The position numbers were made by a program, and so were the translations under genes. A stretch of DNA of 64,000 nt. Origin: Pseudomonadota bacterium. GTDB taxonomy: Bacteria; Myxococcota_A; Polyangia; Polyangiales; Polyangiaceae. The notes under the pieces are model-generated. The model had not been told where the DNA came from, made no database searches, and saw only the letters and a program-made list of their open reading frames with translations. Positions 41,750 through 49,658 of this stretch are shown piece after piece. The DNA lies in assembly GCA_023431345.1 (NCBI GenBank), contig JAEYWK010000184.1:13415-77414 (forward strand), in the 5' to 3' direction. How positions within the stretch are numbered: position 1 is the first letter of the stretch; every line of letters begins with the position of its first letter.

Positions 41750-43129
41750 CTAAAGCTTCGCGCCCGCGCTCGCCATCGCGATCTTCTTGACGCACGCGAC
41801 CGGAGCCGGCTGGTAGGTGTAGCTGAGCTCGCTCGCGGGGAACGCCTTGGTGGTCGTCCACTTGTCGGCGTTGGCGAGCGTGTCCTCTTCCGTCGTCCAG
41901 GTCACGCCGGTCGCGAAGTTGTCACGCAGATCCCAATAGCCGAGCTCCGGGCTGTAGCGGGAGGTGATCGGGTTGACGACGTTCTCGAAATAGTTCGCCT
42001 CGATCAGGGCCACGCCGCCCGTGCGCACGTTGATACCGCTGCTCGAGATGCGACTGTAATAGTTGTTGAAGATGTGGATGTAGCCGAAGCGGTGCAGCGG
42101 CGTTCGAGAGACGACGTTGTCGTACCAATTGCCGTGGAAGGTGACGTAGCGCTCCGTCTTGTCATCGTCGCTGCTGCCGAGCAGGCCCGTCTTCTGGTGA
42201 TCGTGCAGTCGGTTGTACGAGATGGTGATGTTGCGGGCTCCCTTCTTGATGTCGATGAGCCCGTCGAACTCGGTGTCGCCCGCCCCCGCGCAATCGTCCT
42301 TGGTCGAGCTGAACAGATCGTTGTGGTCGACCCACACGTGCTCGACGTCGCCGTTGGTGTCGTTCCCCTCCAGCGTGATCGCGTCGGAGCTGCCGCCGCC
42401 CGGGAGGAGGCCGAGCGTCATGTTGCGAATGATCACGTTCTTGGCTCGGTTCACCTTGACGCCGAAGTTGCCGCTCGAGCCCGACGTGCCCATCAAGGTG
42501 ACGTTCTCCATCTCCTTGATTTGGAGGATTTGCGCGTCCTTCGTGTGCTGCGCACAAACGTCCGTGATGGTCTTGAAGTCGAACTTGCCGCTGTAGTGCA
42601 GGACGAGCCGGGTTTGCGTGCCTTCTTTGAACGCCTTTCGATAGGCAGTGAGCGCGGCCTCGGCCTCCGCGAAGGTGCTCACGACGACGGGCGTGGCGTT
42701 GCCACCGCCGGTGGTGTTCTTGCCGTAGCCGATAGGAGCGTTCGGTGCGGGGGGAATGGTGCATCCCGATTCGTCCGGTGGCGCGCCGCCAGTTCCGGAT
42801 GGGCCTCCTGCGCCGCCTCCCGTCTGCGAGCCCGCGCCACCTTCTGGACCCGTGCCGCCTTCGGGGCCCGCGCCGCCCTGCGAGCTCGAGCCTGCCTGCG
42901 AGCTCGAGCCTGCCGTCGCGCCACCCGTGCCAGTCTGGCCGCCGGAGGAGCCGTTGTTGGCGGTTCCTGACGTGCCAGCGGTAGAGGCGGAGCTGCCGGC
43001 GCTGCTGGACGGAGACGGATCGCCTCCCTCAGAGCCGCACGCGCTCACGATGAAGGGAAGAAGGGCGAGGTAGTGGCCAGAAGAGATGCGCACGGCTCCC
43101 AATATGATCTCTCTTTGTCGTCCGAGCAC
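41750..43129 (-). CDS. Pectate lyase family 1 lipoprotein
   Basis: A protein of up to 459 residues. After a signal with lipobox IVSAC and a Ser/Gly linker of about 85 residues comes a right-handed parallel beta-helix of polysaccharide lyase family 1. Diagnostic blocks: VILHYSGKF-like LVLHYSGKFDF, NVIIRNMTLGLLPG, HVWVDHNDLFSS, FDGLIDIKKGARNITISYNR, HDHQKTGLLGSSD and VVSRTPLHRFGYIHIFNNYY. The vWiDH-like motif and the R-x-P-x-x-R segment (RTPLHR), with catalytic Arg, are present. The start is uncertain: GTG at 43093 and a TTG nearby give shorter signals with better spacing. It would cleave pectate by beta-elimination and needs calcium. Confidence 0.88.
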   Translation of the reverse strand: MLGRQREIILGAVRISSGHYLALLPFIVSACGSEGGDPSPSSSAGSSASTAGTSGTANNGSSGGQTGTGGATAGSSSQAGSSSQGGAGPEGGTGPEGGAGSQTGGGAGGPSGTGGAPPDESGCTIPPAPNAPIGYGKNTTGGGNATPVVVSTFAEAEAALTAYRKAFKEGTQTRLVLHYSGKFDFKTITDVCAQHTKDAQILQIKEMENVTLMGTSGSSGNFGVKVNRAKNVIIRNMTLGLLPGGGSSDAITLEGNDTNGDVEHVWVDHNDLFSSTKDDCAGAGDTEFDGLIDIKKGARNITISYNRLHDHQKTGLLGSSDDDKTERYVTFHGNWYDNVVSRTPLHRFGYIHIFNNYYSRISSSGINVRTGGVALIEANYFENVVNPITSRYSPELGYWDLRDNFATGVTWTTEEDTLANADKWTTTKAFPASELSYTYQPAPVACVKKIAMASAGAKL

Positions 43130-43269
43130 TCTCGATGACGCAAACCGGGTGAGTTAAAAAATTCAGTCGCGGGCAAAAACCTCGCGCACCCAAAATGGGC
43201 GGGTGAAATCGCAACCACACACGTCACGACCGCAGCGCGTGCGCGCATCGCTCAGACGGCTCGCGGCTG

Positions 43270-43965
43270 CTAGCGGCTTGGTAGACGAATGATCTTCGCT
43301 CCGGGCTCGGGATCGATCGGAGGCAGAGCGAGCACCAGCCGCTCGATCAGCCCCGCTGCATGCAAGATGGCGCCGAGCGCGATCGGCTCGGAGAGCGGAT
43401 CCCGAAAGAGCAGGACGAGCACGTAAAGCCCGGCGAACGGTCGCACCAGCGCTTCGACGTCGTCGCTGAGCGTGAGGCGGAGGGTATGATTGTGCGCTTG
43501 CTCGAGCTCGTCCGCACGGGCTCGTAGCTCGTGCATGGCGCGCTCCAGCAGTGAGCTCGGCGCCGAGCTCGCTTCGATTTCGGGCGATGCTCCCCAGATG
43601 ACGGGCGAGTCGAGATCGAACACGAAGGCGCGCACGGCGCCGGCACGTTCCGACAACGCTGCCAGCGCTTCGTCGAGCTTTCGGCTCGCGAGATCGAGGG
43701 TGTGGCGGGGGCGCTCTGCGTCCGTCGCTGCGGTGTCGAGCGTCGAACGGAAGCTCGAGCACAGCGCGCTCATTCGCTCGTGCACGGACGCACCGTCCGG
43801 AGGTGCATCCACGAACGCGACCACGACGCTGGTGTGCTCAGCGATGGAGTGAAAGAAGCGTCCTCCGCTGTCGGTCGCATTGCCGCCGAGCTGGAGGTAG
43901 GCGTCGTCCGCGCCGAGCTCACGCTTCAGGATTTCGAGAAAGGCGTGGAGGGCTGGGTCTGACAC
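43270..43965 (-). CDS. Conserved hypothetical protein
   Basis: A 231-residue acidic soluble protein. The GTG at 43965 gives the likely N-terminus SDPALHAFLEILKRELGADD; an ATG at 44040 would add 25 less plausible residues. Two alpha/beta segments (about 30-100 and 120-215) with RFFHSIAEHTSVVVAFVDAP and PFAGLYVLVLLFRDPLSEPI suggest a repeated small fold such as Roadblock or profilin-like, but this is a guess from strand pattern. It diverges from recN and has no operon partner. Function unknown. Confidence 0.5.
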   Translation of the reverse strand: MSDPALHAFLEILKRELGADDAYLQLGGNATDSGGRFFHSIAEHTSVVVAFVDAPPDGASVHERMSALCSSFRSTLDTAATDAERPRHTLDLASRKLDEALAALSERAGAVRAFVFDLDSPVIWGASPEIEASSAPSSLLERAMHELRARADELEQAHNHTLRLTLSDDVEALVRPFAGLYVLVLLFRDPLSEPIALGAILHAAGLIERLVLALPPIDPEPGAKIIRLPSR

Positions 43966-44159
43966 GGGGGGAACTTTAAACGAGCCGAGGGGTGAGCGGT
44001 CATGGTCAGGGTGAGTCAGAGGGAGGGCGAGCGTCAGCATTCAGCGGTGAGCGGGGCTTGCGGCCTTATTGAAGTCGCCGATCGCCCCTTTGTGGTCTGA
44101 CAAACAATGTCTGGCTGAACGCTTGCACAGATTCAGCGGAGAGGTAAGGTGGGGGCCCC

Positions 44160-45863
44160 ATGCTGAGCTGCCTGCGCATTCGCGACCTCGCCATCATCGA
44201 CGAGCTAGAGCTGGAGCTGGGTCCCGGCTTGAACGTTTTGACGGGCGAAACGGGTGCAGGGAAGAGCATCCTCGTCAGCGCGCTCGAGCTGGTCCTCGGC
44301 GGCAAGAGCCGAGGGGAGCTCGTGCGTACCGGCGCGAAGGCGGCCGAGGTGGAGGCGCTCTTCGACGTGAGCGGAGACGCCTGGGTGCGCCAGCAGCTGC
44401 AAGCGCTCGACATCCACTCGGAGGACGAGCTCGTGGTGCGGCGAGTCTTGTCGAGCTGCGGGCGCAGCCGGGCGTTCGTCAATGGCCAGCTCGCAACGCA
44501 GCACGTGTTGGCGCGGCTGACGCGCGGGCTGACGGACATCTCGTCGCAGCACGAGCACCACACCCTGACAGACCCGAGCACGCACCTAGGGTTTTTGGAC
44601 GCGTTTGCCGGTGTGGCCTCGCTGCGCCAGCAAGTCGCGCGCGCGTACCACGCACTGAAAGGAGCGGAGGCGCAGCTGGCCGATTTCGAGCAGCGCATTC
44701 GCGAGCGCGAGGCGCGCCTCGAGCTGCTCTCGTCGCAGATGGACGAAATCGAGAGCGCGGCGCTGCGCTGCGGTGAAGATACGGAGCTGGAGCAAACCTG
44801 CACGCGCCTTCGTAGCGTAGAAACGCTGCTCAGCCTCACTGGTAAGGCGGCTGATCAGCTGTATGACCAAGACGAGTCCGTGCTCAGCGGGCTAGCCAGC
44901 GTCTCACGGCGCGTCTCGGAAGCCGCCAGCCTCGATGTTTCGTTGGCCGGCGTCGCCAGCCAGCTCGAAGCGCTGCGATCCCAGCTCGATGACGTCGCGC
45001 GCCAGCTCGGTCGCCAGCTCGCGTCACTACGGCCGGAGCCCGAAGCGCTGCAGCGCGCCGAAGAGCGCTTGTACCTGCTCTCGAAGCTGAAGCGCCGCTA
45101 CGGCGGCAGCATCGAGAGCGCTCGTAGCTACCTTGCCGCAGCTCGCGCCGAGCTCGACGAGCTGAACGAGCAGGTGACGACGCGTGAGGTGCTCGAGGCT
45201 GCGCAAGCGCGCTCTCTCGGCGACGCGGCCGCTCAGGCGCGGGCGCTGAGCGCGGAGCGGCGCGGCGCGGCAGCGCGACTGGCGGCGGCGATCAGCTCCG
45301 AGCTGGCTTCCTTGGGCATGGGCGGCGCGCGCATTCACGTCGAGCTGAGCCCGCTCGAGGGTGACGCGAGCGAGATCGCGGTCGACGGAGCGAGGCTCTC
45401 CGCCGACGGCCTGGAGCGGGTCGAGTTTCTGCTGGCCCCGAACCGCGGCGAAGAAGCGCGCGCGCTCAGCCGCATCGCGAGCGGCGGCGAGCTGAGTCGA
45501 GCCATGTTGGCCATCAAGTGCGTGCTGGCTGACTTGGGGCCTGCGGGCATGTACGTGTTCGACGAGGTCGACTCCGGAATCGGCGGCGGCATGGCCGAGA
45601 TCATCGGGCGAAAGATCCGCAGCGTCGCGCGGCACCGGCAGGTGCTTTGCATCACTCACTTGCCGCAGATTGCCGTCTTCGCTGACCAACATTTCAAGGT
45701 CGAGAAGGTGGTCAGGGGTGAGCGAACGCTGAGCACGGTGAGCAAGCTGACGCGCAAAGAACAGCAAGAAGAGATCGCGCGCATGCTCGGTGGCCTAAAA
45801 ATTACCGCCAAGACTCGCGCCGCTGCTCGGGAGCTGCTCGTTCAAGCGCGGCACGTGGCGTAG
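44160..45863 (+). CDS. recN: DNA repair protein RecN
   Basis: A 567-residue SMC-like ATPase that acts in double-strand-break repair by holding DNA ends. N-terminal Walker A GETGAGKS (29-36) in LNVLTGETGAGKSILVSALE. A long coiled-coil arm in the middle is rich in Glu, Arg and Ala. The C-terminal head has the ABC signature GGELSRAMLAIK, Walker B MYVFDEVDSGIGGG and the switch His in CITHLPQIA. Length and order are standard. ATG at 44160 with purine-rich GGTAAGGTGGG upstream. It is divergent from the hypothetical gene at 43965 and not in an operon. Confidence 0.95.
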   Translation: MLSCLRIRDLAIIDELELELGPGLNVLTGETGAGKSILVSALELVLGGKSRGELVRTGAKAAEVEALFDVSGDAWVRQQLQALDIHSEDELVVRRVLSSCGRSRAFVNGQLATQHVLARLTRGLTDISSQHEHHTLTDPSTHLGFLDAFAGVASLRQQVARAYHALKGAEAQLADFEQRIREREARLELLSSQMDEIESAALRCGEDTELEQTCTRLRSVETLLSLTGKAADQLYDQDESVLSGLASVSRRVSEAASLDVSLAGVASQLEALRSQLDDVARQLGRQLASLRPEPEALQRAEERLYLLSKLKRRYGGSIESARSYLAAARAELDELNEQVTTREVLEAAQARSLGDAAAQARALSAERRGAAARLAAAISSELASLGMGGARIHVELSPLEGDASEIAVDGARLSADGLERVEFLLAPNRGEEARALSRIASGGELSRAMLAIKCVLADLGPAGMYVFDEVDSGIGGGMAEIIGRKIRSVARHRQVLCITHLPQIAVFADQHFKVEKVVRGERTLSTVSKLTRKEQQEEIARMLGGLKITAKTRAAARELLVQARHVA

Positions 45864-46034
45864 CGAATTGGTAGCGGCGCGCTCCTCGCGTCCGTGGAGG
45901 CCCATGCCGACGGCCGCGGTCGATCGTCAGCTGTTGCGCGGAAGCGTCGAAGACCATTGAGCTTCCACGGGCGCGGGCAGCTCATTGGAGCTTGAGCATT
46001 GAGCTTTGCCGGATGATCCCACTAACCTACCGAT

Positions 46035-46053
46035 GACTCGGAGGGACCGAGTC
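46035..46053 (+). promoter_or_regulatory. 5' leader hairpin
   Basis: A perfect 7-bp inverted repeat (GACTCGG / CCGAGTC) with a five-base loop lies 27 bases before the ATG of the exported coiled-coil gene and before its GGAG ribosome-binding site. It could be a 5' leader structure or the end of the recN transcript. Confidence 0.3.
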
Positions 46054-46079
46054 GGAATCCTCTCAAACCCGGAGGCTCG

Positions 46080-46811
46080 ATGAGAAAGCAGCAATTCACG
46101 TTGCGAGCGCTATGGCTCGGCGCCGCGCTCAGCATCGGAACAGCGTACGCAGGTGACGATCCGGCAGGCTCGCCGCCCGCTGGCAAGGCCAAGCCGCCCG
46201 TGGGCGAGCCGCGGCACGACAAGGGGCAGCACGGCATGCCGGCCGATCGCGCTGCTGACCCTGCGAGCAAAGACCTGGCTCGCAAAGACGGGGGCCCCGG
46301 CAAGGACGCAGGCCCCGGCAAAGATTCAGGACCGGGCAAAGATTCGGGGCCGGGAAAGGACAAGCCGGCCCTGGCTCGCGGACCCGGTCACCCCGGAATG
46401 CGTGAGCTCTGGACGGAGCTGAAGGGCGGCAAGCTGGAGAAGGGCGAGCTGAAGGCTCGCTTGACGGCGCTGCGCGAGACTCGCGAAGACCGGGCTCGTA
46501 AGCATCGCGAGGAGCTGCAGGCACGCTTCGGGAGCGCGCTCGGCGCGCCCGCGGCGCGTGAGGAGCTAGAGCACCACGCGCGGCGCATGGCCAAGTTGAA
46601 TCGAGCCATGGAGCTCGTGGAGACCGAAGTCACCAAAGACAAGGACAAGCTCAAGGAGCGGGTTCAGAAGCTGATGGATCAGGAGAACGCTCGCCACGAG
46701 CGTGCCATGGCGCGCTTTCAAGCGGGCGCGCCAGCTGCTGCCAGCGCCGCGTCTGCAGCAGCACCCGCGGCGCCCCCAGCGGTCGCCATCGAGAAAGGAG
46801 CCGAGAAATGA
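46080..46811 (+). CDS. Exported coiled-coil protein with GPGKD repeats
   Basis: A 243-residue protein with a cleavable signal peptide (TLRALWLGAALSIGTAYAGD). A low-complexity Pro/Gly/Lys segment follows, with four or five tandem GPGKD units (GGPGKDAGPGKDSGPGKDSG, at about 70-95), then a charged helical domain (ELKGGKLEKGELKARLTALR, REELQARFGSALGAPAAREE, NRAMELVETEVTKDKDKLKE) that resembles periplasmic LTxxQ/CpxP-like helical proteins only in general character. A Pro/Ala tail ends it. GGAG precedes the ATG. It overlaps the next gene by four bases, so exported protein and lipoprotein form a pair. Function unknown. Confidence 0.6.
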   Translation: MRKQQFTLRALWLGAALSIGTAYAGDDPAGSPPAGKAKPPVGEPRHDKGQHGMPADRAADPASKDLARKDGGPGKDAGPGKDSGPGKDSGPGKDKPALARGPGHPGMRELWTELKGGKLEKGELKARLTALRETREDRARKHREELQARFGSALGAPAAREELEHHARRMAKLNRAMELVETEVTKDKDKLKERVQKLMDQENARHERAMARFQAGAPAAASAASAAAPAAPPAVAIEKGAEK

Positions 46812-47080
46812 CGCGCGCGAAGATCGTGTGGGGCGCCATCGTGCTCGTGTCGCTCGCAGCTTGCGAGAAGAAGGAGGCACCGGCGCCTGCCACCGAAACG
46901 ACGGAAGCGAAGCCCGCCGCGCCTGCGGTACCGGCCGCAGCGGCGCCCGTCGCGCCAGTCGTCGACGTCGCGAGCCTGCCCGTTGAAGAGCAGTACGAGG
47001 CCGAAGCCGACAAGGAGATCACGGCGGAGAACCTGACGGCCAAGCTCGATGAGCTGGAGAAGGAGCTCGCCGCGCCGTAA
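46808..47080 (+). CDS. Small lipoprotein, partner of coiled-coil protein
   Basis: A 90-residue lipoprotein: signal with lipobox SLAAC (Cys19), a Lys/Glu then Ala/Pro spacer (about 20-52), and a short helix at the end (VDVASLPVEEQYEAEADKEI, TAENLTAKLDELEKEL). It is translationally coupled (ATGA) to the preceding exported coiled-coil gene. The helix may pair with the coiled coil of its neighbour; that is inference from composition and coupling. Confidence 0.6.
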   Translation: MTRAKIVWGAIVLVSLAACEKKEAPAPATETTEAKPAAPAVPAAAAPVAPVVDVASLPVEEQYEAEADKEITAENLTAKLDELEKELAAP

Positions 47081-47191
47081 GGCGGGTGTGGCGCCGGGGC
47101 TCGTCCTGCGGGCCTCGTCGCTGCTCCTGACGGTGTCGTCACTCATGACGCGGCCGCGCGCGTCTGACTTCGGTCGTCCACGCGGGGCCGG

Positions 47192-47545
47192 CTATTGGCG
47201 CAGGATGCTCGCCATCGTCTTCCCCTTGGCGAGCTCATCCACGAGCTTGTCGAGATACCGAATCTTTTGCATCAGTGGGTCGGTGATGGTTTCGACGCGC
47301 ACGCCGCAGACGACGCCGGTGATGAGCTCGACGTTGGGGTTCAAGCGCGGGGCTTGGGCGAAGAACATTTCGAAATCCACCTTGCTGTCGAGCGCGCGCT
47401 GTAGCTGCTTTGCGGTGTAGCCGGTGAGCCAGCGGATGACTTGATCGACCTCCGCTTGGGTGCGGCCCTTCTTCTCGGCCTTCTGAACGTACAATGGGTA
47501 GACGCTCGCGAACGACATCGTAAAGACGCGCGGCTTCTTCTGCAT
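47192..47545 (-). CDS. DUF2200 family protein
   Basis: A 117-residue protein matching the DUF2200 family along its whole length: PRVFTMSFASVYPLYVQKAE, KKGRTQAEVDQVIRWLTGYT, VDFEMFFAQAPRLNPNVELI and DPLMQKIRYLDKLVDELAKG. The ATG at 47545 matches the family start. The family is soluble, of unknown function, and found across bacteria. It starts 15 bases after the stop of a 93-residue hypothetical protein on the same strand, so the two are an operon. Confidence 0.85.
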   Translation of the reverse strand: MQKKPRVFTMSFASVYPLYVQKAEKKGRTQAEVDQVIRWLTGYTAKQLQRALDSKVDFEMFFAQAPRLNPNVELITGVVCGVRVETITDPLMQKIRYLDKLVDELAKGKTMASILRQ

Positions 47546-47559
47546 CGCGGACGGCGCTT

Positions 47560-47841
47560 TCAAGGCTTCGCCCACCGGCTCATCGGGATGCGCTCGCGCT
47601 CGCCCGCTTTGACGGGCGGCTTGGCGGGGACCCGCGTTTGCCGCTCGCACCACGCGGCGAGCCGGTGAAGGGTGGGCTCGTCGGTGTCGACCTCTGCGTC
47701 TTCGAAGACGATCTGACCGTCCTCGATGGCGCGGATTTCGAATGCGTCACTGGCGAGCGGCACCGCCTCGACTTTGCGAAACTCCGGCGCTCGGTCGATC
47801 CACTGCTCGATTTTGGCGCGATTGGCGGGGGCAATCACCAT
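47560..47841 (-). CDS. Hypothetical protein upstream of DUF2200
   Basis: A 93-residue protein, ATG at 47841: RAKIEQWIDRAPEFRKVEAV, then ASDAFEIRAIEDGQIVFEDA and LHRLAAWCERQTRVPAKPPV. Acidic, one cysteine, no membrane segment or signal. I do not recognise a family. It is the first gene of a two-gene unit with DUF2200. Confidence 0.5.
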   Translation of the reverse strand: MVIAPANRAKIEQWIDRAPEFRKVEAVPLASDAFEIRAIEDGQIVFEDAEVDTDEPTLHRLAAWCERQTRVPAKPPVKAGERERIPMSRWAKP

Positions 47842-47947
47842 GGACGGGTAGCTCCATCGGCGCCGCCGGCAATGCGGCGAATCGGCTCAGCGACAATCCC
47901 TGGAAGCGCGCGCCTTTGGCGGGCGAAGCGCGACGGCTCGCGCCGTG

Positions 47948-48009
47948 CCGGGCTCCCCCCGAGCGTAGCGCCCCCGCTCCGGGCTCCCCCCGAGCGTAGC
48001 GCCCCCGCC
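47948..48009. repeat. Tandem 31-bp repeat
   Basis: Two adjacent 31-base units, 47948-47978 and 47979-48009, identical at 30 of 31 positions. Each contains a C-rich run and the element GAGCGTAGCGCC. They lie about 60 bases upstream of the ArsR-family regulator start, possibly within its promoter. Confidence 0.75.
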
Positions 48010-48066
48010 CGGCGGAACAGAGCTCGCCTTGACGCCCGGGCCGACTAGTTCGATAAGCATGAGACT

Positions 48067-48381
48067 GTGGCCGGTCGCAAGACTCAGTTCGCGTTGACCG
48101 CGCGGCAGTTCCAGGCCGTAGCCAAGGCGCTCGCCGATCCGCGACGCATGGCGCTGCTCGAGTCGATCGCCAGCGAGCGCGAGTGCTCGTGCCAGAAGCT
48201 CTGCTCGGAGGCGGGGGTCACGAAGGCGACGGTTTCACATCACGTGCGCGAGCTGCTGCGAGCGGGGCTCATCGACGAGCGGAGGTGTGGACAGTACATG
48301 TTCTATGAAGTTCGACGCGAGGTGCTCGCGGCCTACGCCGCGGAGCTGATGAGTCGCGTCGCGCGCGCTACCGACGCCTGA
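48067..48381 (+). CDS. ArsR-family transcriptional regulator
   Basis: A 104-residue winged-helix repressor with a GTG start. Segments: LTARQFQAVAKALADPRRMA, LLESIASERECSCQKLCSEA, GVTKATVSHHVRELLRAGLI, DERRCGQYMFYEVRRE. The helix-turn-helix is TKATVSHHVREL. CSCQKLC gives three cysteines in the first half (positions 40-46), which could be a metal or thiol sensing site, although the classical ELCVCDL motif is absent. It precedes the RND efflux genes by 145 bases and probably regulates them through the palindrome at 48481-48500. Sensed signal unknown. Confidence 0.8.
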   Translation: MAGRKTQFALTARQFQAVAKALADPRRMALLESIASERECSCQKLCSEAGVTKATVSHHVRELLRAGLIDERRCGQYMFYEVRREVLAAYAAELMSRVARATDA

Positions 48382-48480
48382 GGCCGCAGACCCTAATTCA
48401 GCTGCCCTATTTTTCAGCGACGAGGATAGGCGATTTGTAGGGAGGGTGGGGTTGCGCTGAGGCAGCGTGGCACCTATCCG

Positions 48481-48500
48481 AGTTTGACGGTTATCAAACT
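48481..48500. promoter_or_regulatory. Operator candidate for efflux operon
   Basis: Perfect inverted repeat AGTTTGA-CGGTTA-TCAAACT, 27 bases before the membrane-fusion gene start and just before its ribosome-binding site, in the size range of ArsR or TetR operators. A second palindrome (CTGTCG-AA-CGACAG, 48499-48512) abuts it and runs into the AGGAG. Confidence 0.5.
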
Positions 48501-48526
48501 GTCGAACGACAGGAGCGAGGTTCGCG

Positions 48527-49648
48527 ATGAGCTCGAGATCTGTTTCGGCCCTGCGTCGCGGGGTCTCTGGATTCGTGTTGCTCGGTATCGTGCTGGGCAG
48601 CGGCGTCCTGCTGGCGGCCTGGAAGCAAGACACCACGGAGGCCGCCGCCGCCGCCGCGGCCCAGCAGCCCGAGCCGGTCGAGAAGGTGACGTTCGCGACC
48701 GCGCAGGCTGGAGATCACCAGGCGACGACCACGGCCATCGGCACGGTGCTGGCGCTGCGTTCGATCACGCTCAGGAGCGAGGTCTCGGGCGCCGTGAGCC
48801 GTGCATCGCTCGAGCCGGGGGCGATCGTCGAGGCGGGCACGGTGCTCGTGGCGCTCGATACCTCGGTCGAGCAGGCCGAGCTCCGCGCGCTCGAGGCGCA
48901 GTCACGGCTCGCGCAAACCATGCTCGAGCGCCGGGAAGAGCTGTTGAAGCACGGCGCAACCACTCGAGACGAAGTGGACCAAGTGCGCGCTCAGCACGAC
49001 GTCGCGCGCGCGCAGAGCGCTCGTTTGCGCGCCGTGATCGCCAAAAAGACGATCCGCGCGCCGTTCCGAGCTCGAGTCGGCCTCGCCGACGTGCACCCTG
49101 GTCAGTACTTGAACGAGGGCGCGCTGCTCACGACGCTACAAGGCGTCGCGCGCGAGGTTCACGTGGATTTCAGCGTGGCCCAGGGCGTGGCCGCAAAGCT
49201 CGCGGTGGGCTCGAGCGTCGAAGTGCGAACGGGTCCCGGCGAGGCCCTTCCGGCCCAAGTTCTGGCGGTGGACGCGAAGGTGGACGTGCAGACGCGCAGC
49301 CGGACCGTGCGCGCTCGCCTCGACGGCGGGCCGAATGGGCCGGCGCCCGGAGCGTCGGCGCGCGTCGTCGTGCCCGTCGGAGAGCCGAGCCGCGCCGTGG
49401 TCATCCCGGTCAGCGCGCTACGCAAGGGGCCGGAGGGCGATCACGTGTGGCTCGTGGAAGCGGATGCCGCTGGGGCCTTGCGCGCCCACGAGCGAAAGGT
49501 CGAGAGCGGGCCCGTGCTGGGCGAGACGGTGATGGTGCTCAGCGGAATCGACGCCGGACAGCGGCTCGCCGCCGCCGGGTCATTCAAGCTGCGTGAGGGT
49601 GTGCGGGTCGAGGCGGCGGAGCCTGCGCCCGCGGCAGCGGCAAAGTGA
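48527..49648 (+). CDS. RND efflux membrane fusion protein
   Basis: A 373-residue periplasmic adaptor of the AcrA/MexE family, which links the inner-membrane RND pump to an outer-membrane channel. One N-terminal membrane segment or signal (VSGFVLLGIVLGSGVLLAAW), then the barrel-sandwich half GTVLALRSITLRSEVSGAVS, the alpha-hairpin LEAQSRLAQTMLERREELLK with LKHGATTRDEVDQ, the return half KKTIRAPFRARVGLADVHPG, and the beta-barrel with PARVVVPVGEPSRAVVIPVS-like order. No lipobox cysteine is present, unlike AcrA. It starts 27 bases after an operator-like palindrome and is followed by the pump gene 11 bases later. Confidence 0.92.
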   Translation: MSSRSVSALRRGVSGFVLLGIVLGSGVLLAAWKQDTTEAAAAAAAQQPEPVEKVTFATAQAGDHQATTTAIGTVLALRSITLRSEVSGAVSRASLEPGAIVEAGTVLVALDTSVEQAELRALEAQSRLAQTMLERREELLKHGATTRDEVDQVRAQHDVARAQSARLRAVIAKKTIRAPFRARVGLADVHPGQYLNEGALLTTLQGVAREVHVDFSVAQGVAAKLAVGSSVEVRTGPGEALPAQVLAVDAKVDVQTRSRTVRARLDGGPNGPAPGASARVVVPVGEPSRAVVIPVSALRKGPEGDHVWLVEADAAGALRAHERKVESGPVLGETVMVLSGIDAGQRLAAAGSFKLREGVRVEAAEPAPAAAAK

Positions 49649-49658
49649 GGCGATAGCC

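Noticed and set aside
46022..46363. Minus-strand frame with tandem PGPESL units
   Set aside because: Antisense of the GPGKD repeats in the exported coiled-coil protein.
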